Shown here: in pieces, positions 1-7,534 of the stretch | Layout: each line of letters begins with the position of its first letter | Position numbering within the stretch: the stretch's first letter is position 1 | Origin: Rouxiella silvae | GTDB lineage: Bacteria; Pseudomonadota; Gammaproteobacteria; Enterobacterales; Enterobacteriaceae | Direction of reading: 5' to 3' | Length of the DNA stretch: 64,000 nt | NCBI RefSeq assembly: GCF_002093625.1 | Contig: NZ_MRWD01000019.1 | Span: 17,156-81,155, forward strand | Made by a program: the position numbers and the translations under genes | The notes under the pieces: generated by a model | What the model was told of the DNA's origin: nothing | Databases searched by the model: none | What the model saw: the letters and a program-made list of their open reading frames with translations, nothing else

Positions 1-2115
1 GCGCTGTTTCTTTTTCATTTTCGCAGTGCGCTGGTGGCCATTCTTGCGCTGCCGGTCGGCGTGTTGGCGGCTTTTATTGCCATGCATTATCAGGGCGTTA
101 ATGCCAACCTGATGTCGCTCGGCGGCATCGCGATTGCCATCGGTGTCATGGTTGATGCTGCCATTGTGATGGTCGAAAACACCCATAAACACCTTGAAAG
201 GCATGAGGGCAAAGTGCTTACCGGCCAACAGCGGTGGGAGGTGATTGCCGACTCGGCGGTCGAGGTAGGGCCAGCGCTGTTCTTCTCGCTGCTAATCATC
301 ACGCTGTCGTTTATTCCGGTGTTTTCACTCGAGGGGCAGGAGGGCAAGCTGTTTAGCCCGCTGGCGCTCACCAAAACCTACACGCTGGCGGCGGCGGCGC
401 TGCTTTCCATTACCTTGGTGCCGGTATTGATGGGCTGGCTTATTCGTGGACGTATTCCTCATGAAAACGCTAATCCGCTTAACCGGTTTTTAATTCGTAT
501 TTACCGGCCGGTGCTGGAGCAAGCGTTGAACCATCCGTGGGCCACGCTGTTGCTTGCCCTAGTCCTGCTCGGGCTGACCGCCGTGCCGCTCTCGCAACTG
601 GGCGGGGAGTTTATGCCGCCGTTGGATGAAGGTGATTTGCTGTATATGCCGACCGCACTGCCCGGGCTGTCGGCGGAAAAAGCCGCTCAGCTGCTGCAGG
701 TTACCGACAGGCTTATTAAAACGGTGCCGGAAGTTGACACGGTGTTTGGCAAAGCGGGGAGAGCAGACAGCGCCACCGATCCCGCGCCGCTGGAGATGTT
801 TGAAACCATGATCCAGTTCAAGCCGCGTACCCAGTGGCGACAGGGAATGACGCCTCAAAAACTGGTGGCCGAGTTGGACCGGATTGTGCAGGTTCCCGGC
901 CTGTCAAACGTGTGGGTACCGCCCATCCGCAACCGTCTGGATATGCTCTCAACCGGCATCAAAACGCCGGTGGGTATCCGTATCTCTGGCCCGAGTTTAG
1001 CGCAAATCGACACGATCGCCGATCAGGTTGCCGCCGCCGTACGTCCGGTGAGTGGCGTGACGTCGGCGTTTGCCGAGCGGCTGAACGGCGGGCGATATAT
1101 CGACGTCGCTATCGACAGAGTGAGGGCGGCGCGCTTCGGCCTCGCGGTGGGTGACATCGAGGACGTGATTGCCTCCGCCATTGGCGGTGAAAACGTCGGT
1201 GAGGTGATCAATGGGCGCACGCGTTTCCCGATCAATGTGCGTTATCCACGCGAAGTGCGAGATTCGGTCGAGAAACTGCGTCAATTGCCGATGGTGCTGG
1301 CCAGCGGGGCGCAAATTCAGCTGGGCGATGTCGCCAGGCTGAGTGTTACCGACGGACCCACGATGATCCGCAGCGAGGATGCTCGTCTGGCGGGCTACGT
1401 TTATGTTGACCTGCGCAACACAGACCTGCAAACCGCGGTCCGCAATATGCAGGCGGCGGTAGGGAAAGCGGTGGCGCTACCGGCGGGATATTCGCTCTCC
1501 TGGTCGGGGCAGTTCGAGTATCTGCAACGCGCTGAATCCACCTTAAAAACGGTCATTCCCGCCACGCTGGCAATTATCTTGGTGCTGCTGTTCCTGACCT
1601 TCAACTCAATTTCAGAAGCCTTGCTGCTGATGCTAACCATTCCCTTTGCGCTGATTGGCGGGTTCTGGCTGATTTGGGCCCTCGGGCACGCTATTTCAGT
1701 CGCCACGGCCGTTGGGTTTATCTCGCTGGCGGGCGTCTCGGCCGAATTTGGGGTGGTGATGCTGATGTATCTGAAAGAGGCGCTGAACAAACGACTACAG
1801 GCCGGAGAAACGCTAAGTAATGCGCTGCTGCTGGCGGCAATCCGCGAAGGTGCGGTACAGCGCGTTCGTCCAAAAGCCATGACGGTTGCGGTGATATTGG
1901 CCGGTCTGTTGCCCATCATGCTGGGCCACGGAACCGGTTCAGAGGTGATGCAGCGCATCGCCGCACCGATGGTCGGCGGCATGATAACCGCGCCGCTGCT
2001 GTCTATGTTAGTTATCCCCGTTGCCTGGCTGCTGGTTCAGCGCCGAGCATTGCGTCGCCAATCTCTTCAACCCTTAACGCCCGCTTTGGGCACTCAACCC
2101 TCCGATAAGGAATGA
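1..2115 (+). CDS. cusA: CusA/SilA-type heavy-metal RND efflux pump, 3' part
   Basis: This is the C-terminal 704 codons of an inner-membrane RND pump that exports Cu(I)/Ag(I) through a CusCBA-type tripartite complex. The reading frame is open from base 1, so the start lies outside the window; the family is about 1045 aa, so roughly one third is missing. Visible hallmarks are the TM4 proton-relay motif MVDAAIVMVEN, the periplasmic clefts, and the second membrane bundle ending near IAAPMVGGMITAPLLS. By alignment to E. coli CusA from memory, all three metal-binding methionines are kept: M573 (codon 646-648, LLYMP), M623 (796-798, LEMFE) and M672 (943-945, LDMLSTG). This supports monovalent copper/silver rather than Zn/Co/Cd. 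The stop overlaps the next gene start (ATGA), so the two are translationally coupled. Confidence 0.95.
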   Translation, partial: ALFLFHFRSALVAILALPVGVLAAFIAMHYQGVNANLMSLGGIAIAIGVMVDAAIVMVENTHKHLERHEGKVLTGQQRWEVIADSAVEVGPALFFSLLIITLSFIPVFSLEGQEGKLFSPLALTKTYTLAAAALLSITLVPVLMGWLIRGRIPHENANPLNRFLIRIYRPVLEQALNHPWATLLLALVLLGLTAVPLSQLGGEFMPPLDEGDLLYMPTALPGLSAEKAAQLLQVTDRLIKTVPEVDTVFGKAGRADSATDPAPLEMFETMIQFKPRTQWRQGMTPQKLVAELDRIVQVPGLSNVWVPPIRNRLDMLSTGIKTPVGIRISGPSLAQIDTIADQVAAAVRPVSGVTSAFAERLNGGRYIDVAIDRVRAARFGLAVGDIEDVIASAIGGENVGEVINGRTRFPINVRYPREVRDSVEKLRQLPMVLASGAQIQLGDVARLSVTDGPTMIRSEDARLAGYVYVDLRNTDLQTAVRNMQAAVGKAVALPAGYSLSWSGQFEYLQRAESTLKTVIPATLAIILVLLFLTFNSISEALLLMLTIPFALIGGFWLIWALGHAISVATAVGFISLAGVSAEFGVVMLMYLKEALNKRLQAGETLSNALLLAAIREGAVQRVRPKAMTVAVILAGLLPIMLGHGTGSEVMQRIAAPMVGGMITAPLLSMLVIPVAWLLVQRRALRRQSLQPLTPALGTQPSDKE

Positions 2116-2528
2116 CCATGAACATGAATAAAATGACTCTGCTTGCCGCTGCACTTTCTGCTGCACTCTCTGCTGCATTCTCTGCCGGTTTTAGCCTGTC
2201 AGCATTTGCGGATACCCACACCATGAATAACCCAAATTCGATGGCTGGCATGAATATGAACATGCCGATGACGACAATGTCGGAGAAAAAACCGTCATCC
2301 ACGCAGGCATTAACTGACGCAACTGTTGTGAGCGTTGATAAAAATACCGGCATGATCACCTTGAAACACGGCGCACTGTCGAACATCCACATGCCCGCCA
2401 TGACCATGGCTTACAAGGCCAAAAACGCCGAGATGCTGGACAGCGCGAAGGCGGGGGCCAAAGTGCAGGTACTCGTCGAGAGTGTAGACAACACCTTAAC
2501 CATAACCACGCTGCAAGATCAGCAGTAG
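2112..2528 (+). CDS. cusF: CusF-like periplasmic copper/silver-binding protein
   Basis: A small secreted protein of 138 aa that would carry Cu(I)/Ag(I) to the CusCBA pump in the periplasm. The N-terminus is a long Ala/Ser-rich signal peptide, followed by a Met/His-rich linker (about residues 37-55) and a CusF-type OB-fold domain (about 65-138). The metal loop reads KHGALSNIHMPAMTM. The His and the two Met ligands of CusF (H36, M47, M49) align, but the position of the E. coli cation-pi tryptophan W44 is methionine, as in many CusF-like domains outside E. coli. The start is ATG 2112, overlapping the cusA stop; an in-frame ATG at 2118 is the alternative. A strong terminator follows directly. Confidence 0.85.
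   Translation: MTMNMNKMTLLAAALSAALSAAFSAGFSLSAFADTHTMNNPNSMAGMNMNMPMTTMSEKKPSSTQALTDATVVSVDKNTGMITLKHGALSNIHMPAMTMAYKAKNAEMLDSAKAGAKVQVLVESVDNTLTITTLQDQQ
2148..2183 (+). repeat. 12-bp tandem repeat (3 copies) inside the CusF-like signal peptide
   Basis: Three in-frame 12-bp units (2148-2159, 2160-2171, 2172-2183) differ from each other by one or two bases and encode A-A-L-S, A-A-L-S, A-A-F-S. They lengthen the hydrophobic core of the signal peptide. Change in copy number would alter signal length by four residues per unit without a frameshift. Confidence 0.8.
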
Positions 2529-2541
2529 CAGGCACTGTTGC

Positions 2542-2568
2542 CAGGTGGGGGAAACTCCACCTGTTTTT
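2542..2568 (+). terminator. Rho-independent terminator of the cus genes
   Basis: A 9-bp stem (2542-2550 with 2555-2563, one G-U pair) is closed by a GAAA tetraloop and followed at once by five T residues. It lies 14 bases after the cusF-like stop and would end the copper operon. Confidence 0.85.
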
Positions 2569-2721
2569 CAACCGCTGTATGATGCAGCAAAAAGTCGAAT
2601 TCATGCCCGATCAGTTCATCTTGACGGGTTTGGTGATGATTTTGATTGGCTGGGTGACTATGCCACTGCTGTCGTTTGGGTAACATGTTGATATCAAATA
2701 CCCAATACAGTGAGAAATTAA

Positions 2722-3351
2722 ATGCAATTAACGAGTCAAAGTTTTCGCGACGGTGAGCATATCCCAGGTGAATTCGCCTTTGCTGTCCCTAATGCGGCCA
2801 GCCATATCGCACTTTCTTCTAATACCAATCCGCACTTGACCTGGCACGATGCGCCTGCCGGAACGCAGTCATTTGTGCTGGTTTGCCATGACCCCGATGT
2901 TCCCAGCAAGGCTGATGATGTTAATCAGGAAGGAAAAGAGGTGCCTGCCTCTCTGCCGCGCATCACCTTCTACCACTGGCTGCTGCTGGACATTCCTGCA
3001 AATTTAAGCGAGATTGCCGCGGGTTCACATTCTAATAGCGTGACGCCACAGGGGAAAGCGGGTCCTGAAGCGAGCAACGGCCTGCGTCACGGAATCAATG
3101 ATTACACCCTTTGGTTCGCGGGTGATGCGCAGATGACCGGTAATTATTTTGGTTATGATGGCCCCTGTCCGCCGTGGAACGATACAATAGTTCACCATTA
3201 CACGTTTACCCTTTATGCTCTGGATACGCCTAAGCTAGATGTTCAAGGCAGTCTCACCGGGCCAAACGTTGTGCAGGCGTTAAAGGAAGCCAACGTGTTA
3301 GCACAGGCAAGCATTACCGGCCTGTATTCGCTGAATCCTGACGTGAAGTAA
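2722..3351 (+). CDS. YbhB/YbcL family (PEBP, Raf-kinase-inhibitor-like) protein
   Basis: A 209-aa protein of the phosphatidylethanolamine-binding fold. It has the family signature CHDPDVP (about residues 55-61), the YHWLLLDIP segment and a C-terminal YTFTLYALD strand. E. coli relatives YbhB and YbcL are about 160-185 aa; the extra length is mainly an insert after DPDVP (about residues 62-78). There is no clear signal peptide, so it is probably cytoplasmic. The physiological ligand of bacterial members is not established. The start is ATG 2722 with only a weak GAG ribosome site. The AraC regulator begins 23 bases after its stop on the same strand, so the two probably form one transcription unit. 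Confidence 0.85.
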   Translation: MQLTSQSFRDGEHIPGEFAFAVPNAASHIALSSNTNPHLTWHDAPAGTQSFVLVCHDPDVPSKADDVNQEGKEVPASLPRITFYHWLLLDIPANLSEIAAGSHSNSVTPQGKAGPEASNGLRHGINDYTLWFAGDAQMTGNYFGYDGPCPPWNDTIVHHYTFTLYALDTPKLDVQGSLTGPNVVQALKEANVLAQASITGLYSLNPDVK

Positions 3352-3374
3352 ATTTGTTCAATATTGGGGGTAAA

Positions 3375-4247
3375 GTGAATCACACGATGCTATCGCTACC
3401 TGAAATGACGACAACCCCCGATAACAGCAGTGGCGGGATCAGCCCGCTGCCGTCTGGCGCACCGATTATGCTGCGAGGGTTGTGCGGCTTTGCACAGCCT
3501 TATCTGCGACGTACCCAGTACATTCCCAACTTCTTTTTTCAGGATGCTACGCTGCTGCTTATTGTCTCCGGGACGCTCGGTTTGAGTAACGCCACGGATG
3601 AGCTTATCGTCGATAACGATGATTCTCTGCTACTGGTAAAGCCGGGTACCTGGGCTAATTTACACAAGACGCCGACAGGGCCACAGCAGTGTTTCCGCTC
3701 TTATTATCTGACCTTTAGCAGCGAACTGCTGGAATATTTCCAGCGCGGTCGACCCCATGCTGAGCCGAAAAACCTTAATACCGTGCAACGAACACCGCTG
3801 GATACTGACCTTAAAACGACCTTGGAATGGGTTTGCAACAGTGTGTTATCAGCGGATATCAGTGAAGATCGCCTGCGTTTTCGCCTGCTTGACCTGCTTG
3901 CAGCTTTAGCCGAACGTGGCCTCGCATTTAACCAGTATCAGGCCCCTAGTACCGCAAGCCGAGTACGTTTAATGCTCAGTGAAAGCCCTGCGCATCCGTG
4001 GACAGCGCGGGAAGTGGGGCGCGCACTGGCGATGAGTGAAGCCACGCTGCGCCGACGTTTATCTGAGGAGCAGGTGCGTTTTGACGAGTTGCTGATTGAG
4101 GTGAGAATGCACCACGGTTTGATGCTGCTGCAAAGTACTCATTGGAGCATTATTCAGGTGGCAGAGGCCTGCGGTTATCTTTCTCGCGCTCGATTTACCG
4201 AGCGGTTTACTAAGCGTTTCGGGTATCTGCCTTCCTCGGTTAAATAA
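3375..4247 (+). CDS. AraC family transcriptional regulator
   Basis: A DNA-binding regulator of about 290 aa. The N-terminal half is a variable effector or dimerisation domain. The last ~95 residues are the AraC double helix-turn-helix: first HTH around WTAREVGRALAMSEATLRRR, second around WSIIQVAEACGYLSRARFTE, ending in the usual RFGYLPSS. The arrangement is like the GadX/AppY-type members of enterobacteria. The start is placed at GTG 3375 because a GGGGG Shine-Dalgarno lies four bases upstream; the frame is open back to TTG 3354, and ATG 3387 lacks a ribosome site. It lies directly behind the PEBP-family gene, which is its most likely target or operon partner. The inducing signal is unknown. 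Confidence 0.85.
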   Translation: MNHTMLSLPEMTTTPDNSSGGISPLPSGAPIMLRGLCGFAQPYLRRTQYIPNFFFQDATLLLIVSGTLGLSNATDELIVDNDDSLLLVKPGTWANLHKTPTGPQQCFRSYYLTFSSELLEYFQRGRPHAEPKNLNTVQRTPLDTDLKTTLEWVCNSVLSADISEDRLRFRLLDLLAALAERGLAFNQYQAPSTASRVRLMLSESPAHPWTAREVGRALAMSEATLRRRLSEEQVRFDELLIEVRMHHGLMLLQSTHWSIIQVAEACGYLSRARFTERFTKRFGYLPSSVK

Positions 4248-4266
4248 TCCAACCGCCGGTTATAAT

Positions 4267-4818
4267 TTACAGTTCGCTAAGCTGCACCACCATGCGATAC
4301 ACATCTTCCTGAGCCACCGGGATAACCGAGCGGTGCAGAATCATGCCTTCAATCAGCGCATCAAGCGCGACGGCCGCCAGCGGCGAAAAATGGCGTTCGA
4401 GCGAGGCGCGGCTCTGGTTCATCCAGTTTTTCATCACCTGCTTCATCACCGGCGTACGACAGGCATAGCTGTACAGTTCATAGCTCAGCTGATTAGTTTT
4501 ATCGCCCGCGGTTACCTCACCGAAAATGATTTCCACAATCGCTTGACGCGCCTGCATTTTATCCTGCGCGCGGTTTAGCGTAGCGGCAAAGGCGGTAAAT
4601 GCGTCGTGCGCCAGTGTGCTAAAGGCCTCAAGTAATAGCGCCTGCATACTGGGGAAATAATAGGTCACCGAGCCGAGTGGAATAGCGGCACACTGCGCAA
4701 TTTTGCGATAAGTAGTGCCGTCAACGCCGTGCAGGGCAATAGTCTCAAGCGTGGCGCGTAAAATGATGGTTCTGCGCTGAGGGTCTTGCTGCCAGGTTTT
4801 ACGCGGGGCGGTTGCCAT
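4267..4818 (-). CDS. TetR/AcrR family transcriptional regulator
   Basis: A 183-aa repressor-type protein. The N-terminal TetR helix-turn-helix spans about residues 15-60 (TTYRKIAQCAAIPLGSVTYYF). The ligand-binding C-terminal half resembles the RcdA/YbjK type. The frame is open to 4851, but the start is set at ATG 4818 because AAGGAG lies six bases upstream and homology begins there. It converges with the AraC gene and diverges from the O-acetyltransferase gene. Two copies of a palindromic site in the 200-bp divergent region overlap the promoter of that gene, so it probably represses both the acetyltransferase and itself. Confidence 0.88.
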   Translation of the reverse strand: MATAPRKTWQQDPQRRTIILRATLETIALHGVDGTTYRKIAQCAAIPLGSVTYYFPSMQALLLEAFSTLAHDAFTAFAATLNRAQDKMQARQAIVEIIFGEVTAGDKTNQLSYELYSYACRTPVMKQVMKNWMNQSRASLERHFSPLAAVALDALIEGMILHRSVIPVAQEDVYRMVVQLSEL

Positions 4819-4863
4819 AATAATCTCCTTAATCGGCAAGCAAGGTAACACAGCTGCCCTAAA

Positions 4864-4915
4864 TTGTACAAACGTACGAATATAAGCTTGACATCAATTT
4901 GTACGAATGTACGAT
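4864..4915 (+). promoter_or_regulatory. Promoter with two TetR-type operators
   Basis: Two near-identical inverted repeats, TTGTACAAACGTACGAA (4864-4880) and TTGTACGAATGTACGAT (4899-4915), lie with centres 35 bp apart. Between and over them runs a sigma-70-like promoter reading toward the acetyltransferase: TTGACA at 4888-4893, a 16-bp spacer, then TACGAT at 4910-4915. The second operator covers the spacer and -10 element, the usual geometry of repression by a TetR-family dimer. Confidence 0.7.
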
Positions 4916-5019
4916 TTATTGGCGTGCAAAGGCACAACACGCTGTGATGGGCAGGGGATAAGCCTGCGTGCCATCAGTCGTGGATCAAAAACGCGTGAAT
5001 AAGCAACCAAAGGCGATTT

Positions 5020-5592
5020 ATGAATAAAGTGACCGGTGTGGAAGATGGCGTTTTATACGATGCTAACTATGATAGTGTGCTGATTGAAATGAGAAAAACT
5101 GCTAAAACAGTGTGCTATGACTACAACCATACGCGACCGGGTGATGACGAAGCCCGCAGCGCACTGCTTGCATCCCTATTAGGTCAGAGCAGTGAAAGCA
5201 TCGTGATTGAGCCGCCCTTTTATTGTGACTACGGCAAAAATATCTTCGTGGGGAAAAACTTTTACGCCAACCATAATCTGGTGATTTTGGACGGTGCAAC
5301 GGTCACTTTTGGCGATAACGTGTTTATTGCGCCCGGCGTGGGCATTCATACCGCAGGGCACCCCATTGACGCCGAACGGCGCAATAAAGGGCTAGAATTT
5401 GCGCTGCCGGTCACTGTCGGCAGCAATGTGTGGATTGGGGCGGCGGTGACTATTTTACCCGGTGTGACCATTGGCGATAACACCGTGATTGGCGCGGGCA
5501 GCGTGGTGACGCGAAATATTCCGGCAAACGTGGTGGCGGTGGGCAATCCTTGCCGCGTATTGCGGCCTATTACTCAACAAGATGGTGAATAA
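5020..5592 (+). CDS. Maltose/galactoside O-acetyltransferase-like hexapeptide-repeat protein
   Basis: A 190-aa acetyl-CoA-dependent O-acetyltransferase of the left-handed beta-helix fold (Maa/LacA/NodL type). The N-terminal helical cap is followed from about residue 60 by hexapeptide turns (IFVGKNFYANHNLVILD, VTFGDNVFIAPGV, VTVGSNVWIGAAVTILPGV, VTIGDNTVIGAGSVV). The catalytic histidine sits in HTAGHPID. The length matches the family (about 183-203 aa). It acts in the cytoplasm on a sugar that cannot be named from sequence. The start is ATG 5020 with AAAGG upstream. It is divergent from the TetR gene and probably controlled by it. The 3' end abuts a 44-bp tandem duplication shared with the convergent LLM gene. 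Confidence 0.88.
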   Translation: MNKVTGVEDGVLYDANYDSVLIEMRKTAKTVCYDYNHTRPGDDEARSALLASLLGQSSESIVIEPPFYCDYGKNIFVGKNFYANHNLVILDGATVTFGDNVFIAPGVGIHTAGHPIDAERRNKGLEFALPVTVGSNVWIGAAVTILPGVTIGDNTVIGAGSVVTRNIPANVVAVGNPCRVLRPITQQDGE

Positions 5593-5682
5593 TCCTCAGC
5601 ATTACAGGCTCCAAGACTGAGTTGAGCGGCGAATAATCCTCAGCATTACAGGCTCCAGGACTGAGTTGAGCGGCGAATAATC
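5587..5682. repeat. 44-bp tandem duplication at a convergent gene junction
   Basis: Unit 1 is 5587-5630 and unit 2 is 5631-5674, identical except for one base (5614 A, 5658 G); eight bases of a third unit follow to 5682. Unit 2 contains the last codons and stop of the minus-strand LLM gene. Unit 1 holds a second, untranslated copy of that 3' end and also the last sense codon and stop of the acetyltransferase. A slippage or unequal-crossover duplication is the simplest origin. Confidence 0.9.
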
Positions 5683-6692
5683 GGGGCAACCTCATCGCCG
5701 AGCAGCTCAATTGACTGCTTCATTGCCGCGTGTTCGGTCGAGCTGGAGCTCATCTGCAACGTAATACGTGCCACGCCGCCGAGTGCTTCGCTGGCCGCGA
5801 GCATTTTTGCCGCCACCGTGGGCGCATCGCCGATTAAAAATGCGCCGTGCGGACCACACATCGCCTCGAACTGGGCGCGAGTTGCCGGTGATCGGCCACG
5901 TTCACGCCCAATTTCGGTAAACATGTATCGCCAGCCAGGATAGAAACTCTCCTTGGCTTCCTCAGTGGTGTTACCCACAAAACCCAGCGCGTGCACGCCG
6001 ACCTTTAGCTTCTCGGGTGAGTGACCTGCCTGGCGTCCGGCTTCGCGGTAGAGGTCAACCAGCGGACGAAAACGGCTAAAATCACCGCCAATAATCGCCA
6101 CCATCAGCGGCAAACCCAGCGTTCCCGCACGTGCAAAAGACTGCGGTGTGCCGCCTACGCCGAGCCACACAGGAAGTTGTTCCTGATAGGGACGGGGGTA
6201 AATTCCTTGCCCGCTCAGCGCGGGCCGATGTCGACCCGACCAATTGACGTGGGTGTTATCGCGTATTTGCAGCAATAATTGCAGCTTTTCGATGAACAGC
6301 GAGTCGTAATCCTCGAACTTAAAGCCAAACAACGGGTAAGCTTCACCAAACGAGCCGCGGCCAACCACGATTTCGACGCGGCCTTTGGCGAGAAGATCCA
6401 GGGTCGCGAACTCCTGAAATACCCGCACCGGATCGGCGGCGCTGAGCACCGTCACGGCGCTGGTTAATCGAATATTTTTAGTTCGCGCCGCCGCGGCCGC
6501 CAAAATGATAGCCGGGGCCGAATCCAGAAACTCGGGGCGATGATGCTCACCAATCCCGAACACGTCTAGCCCGACCCTGTCTGCGGTTTCAACTTCTTCG
6601 AGCAGGTTGTCAAGCCGCTCACTGGCGGAAAGCACCTCGCCCGTAGCGGGGTTGGGTAAACGTGCGACAAAACTGTCAATGCCGATTTCCAT
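5646..6692 (-). CDS. LLM class flavin-dependent oxidoreductase
   Basis: A 348-aa bacterial-luciferase-like (TIM barrel, FMN/F420-type) monooxygenase. It begins MEIGIDSFVARLPNP and carries the family blocks GIGEHHRPEF (about residues 46-55), VTVLSAADPVRVFQEFATLD and GRVEIVVGRGSFGEAYPLFG. Such enzymes use reduced FMN from a partner reductase to oxidise an organic substrate; the substrate here is unknown. It lies downstream of the NADH-dependent FMN enzyme AzoR on the same strand (84-bp gap), a plausible operon and source of reduced flavin. Its final codons are duplicated in the neighbouring 44-bp repeat, leaving the coding frame intact. Confidence 0.88.
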   Translation of the reverse strand: MEIGIDSFVARLPNPATGEVLSASERLDNLLEEVETADRVGLDVFGIGEHHRPEFLDSAPAIILAAAAARTKNIRLTSAVTVLSAADPVRVFQEFATLDLLAKGRVEIVVGRGSFGEAYPLFGFKFEDYDSLFIEKLQLLLQIRDNTHVNWSGRHRPALSGQGIYPRPYQEQLPVWLGVGGTPQSFARAGTLGLPLMVAIIGGDFSRFRPLVDLYREAGRQAGHSPEKLKVGVHALGFVGNTTEEAKESFYPGWRYMFTEIGRERGRSPATRAQFEAMCGPHGAFLIGDAPTVAAKMLAASEALGGVARITLQMSSSSTEHAAMKQSIELLGDEVAPIIRRSTQSWSL

Positions 6693-6758
6693 GGTGAATG
6701 CAGACCTCGTGTTATCTTTTTTGCGACCGCGACGGGCCAGTAGCGTGTTGCTTTATCT

Positions 6759-6789
6759 GTTAAGAAAGCGAATTTGTTAAGAAAGCGAA
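6759..6789. repeat. Short direct repeat at the azoR 3' end
   Basis: The sequence GTTAAGAAAGCGAA occurs at 6759-6772 and again at 6776-6789, a 17-bp period. The second copy contains the azoR stop codon and last codons. It repeats the pattern seen at the end of the LLM gene, where a gene terminus is tandemly duplicated. Confidence 0.75.
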
Positions 6790-7385
6790 GCAATTAACGC
6801 TTGCGCATTGGCAATGGCGGTGGTCTTTGCTTCATCACCGCGGCTGAGGCCTTCAGCGCGAATAAAGGTGACATCGGTCAGGCCGATAAAACCGAGCACG
6901 CCCTTGAGGTAGGTTTCTTGGTGCTCGAGGAACGCCGCCGGGCTTTCTCCGGTATAAAAACCGCCGCGTGAAGACACCACGAAGACTTTTTTCCCTTTTG
7001 GCAGCAGGCCTTCTGGGCCGTTGGCACCGTACTGGAAGGTGCGGCCCGCCACACAAACGCGGTCAATCCAGGCTTTCAGCTGTGAAGGGATAGAAAAGTT
7101 GTACATCGGCGCACCGATAACAATGACGTCTGCGGCGAACAGGTCATCGATGTAAGCCCCGCCGAGCGCCAAGTCTTCACCCAACGCCGCCTCAGTCACT
7201 TCAGCACCCTGGAAGGCGGCAATGTGTTTGTCTGAAAGATGCAACGCCGGGTCACGCACCAGATCACGATACTGAACGTTTGCCTCAGGGTGCAGCGCCT
7301 GCTGGCGTGCCACGGTCTCGGCTGACAGTGCGCGGCTTACGGAATAATCACCAAGAATGCTGGAATCGATGTGAAGAATTGACAT
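6777..7385 (-). CDS. azoR: FMN-dependent NADH-azoreductase
   Basis: A 202-aa flavodoxin-fold quinone/azo-compound reductase, the same length as E. coli AzoR (201 aa). It transfers two electrons from NADH through FMN and protects against thiol-reactive quinones. Recognisable blocks are MSILHIDSSILGDYSVSR at the N-terminus, the FMN-contact stretch PMYNFSIPSQLKAWIDRV (about 95-112) and SRGGFY. The start is ATG 7385, preceded by AGGGG eight bases upstream; the frame runs open to 7436 without support. It is divergent from a LysR gene that probably regulates it and is followed by the LLM oxidoreductase. Confidence 0.93.
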   Translation of the reverse strand: MSILHIDSSILGDYSVSRALSAETVARQQALHPEANVQYRDLVRDPALHLSDKHIAAFQGAEVTEAALGEDLALGGAYIDDLFAADVIVIGAPMYNFSIPSQLKAWIDRVCVAGRTFQYGANGPEGLLPKGKKVFVVSSRGGFYTGESPAAFLEHQETYLKGVLGFIGLTDVTFIRAEGLSRGDEAKTTAIANAQALIASLS

Positions 7386-7478
7386 AAAGTGAACCCCTGA
7401 TTGTTTAAATGTAATTGACGTGTTGAACACGAGCATTACTATCTCACTCTGCTTGCCACCTGAGTAGCCGTTATATTT

Positions 7479-7504
7479 CGATGCAATCCATCGGTCATGC
7501 CGAT
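7479..7504. promoter_or_regulatory. Candidate LysR-type operator between azoR and lysR
   Basis: Two overlapping inverted repeats share a half-site: CGATG-N5-CATCG (7479-7493) and ATCGG-N5-CCGAT (7490-7504). The second fits the LysR T-N11-A rule. They lie in the 149-bp divergent region, 31 bases before the LysR start, as expected for an autoregulatory and activating site. Confidence 0.5.
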
Positions 7505-7534
7505 AGTTAACATTCCTCGTGTATAGGTCGCACC

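Noticed and set aside
2579..2683. 34-codon ORF (MMQQKVEFMPDQF...) with one hydrophobic helix after the cus terminator
   Set aside because: No ribosome site, lies just behind a terminator, and matches nothing known to me; chance or a remnant is as likely as a small membrane protein.
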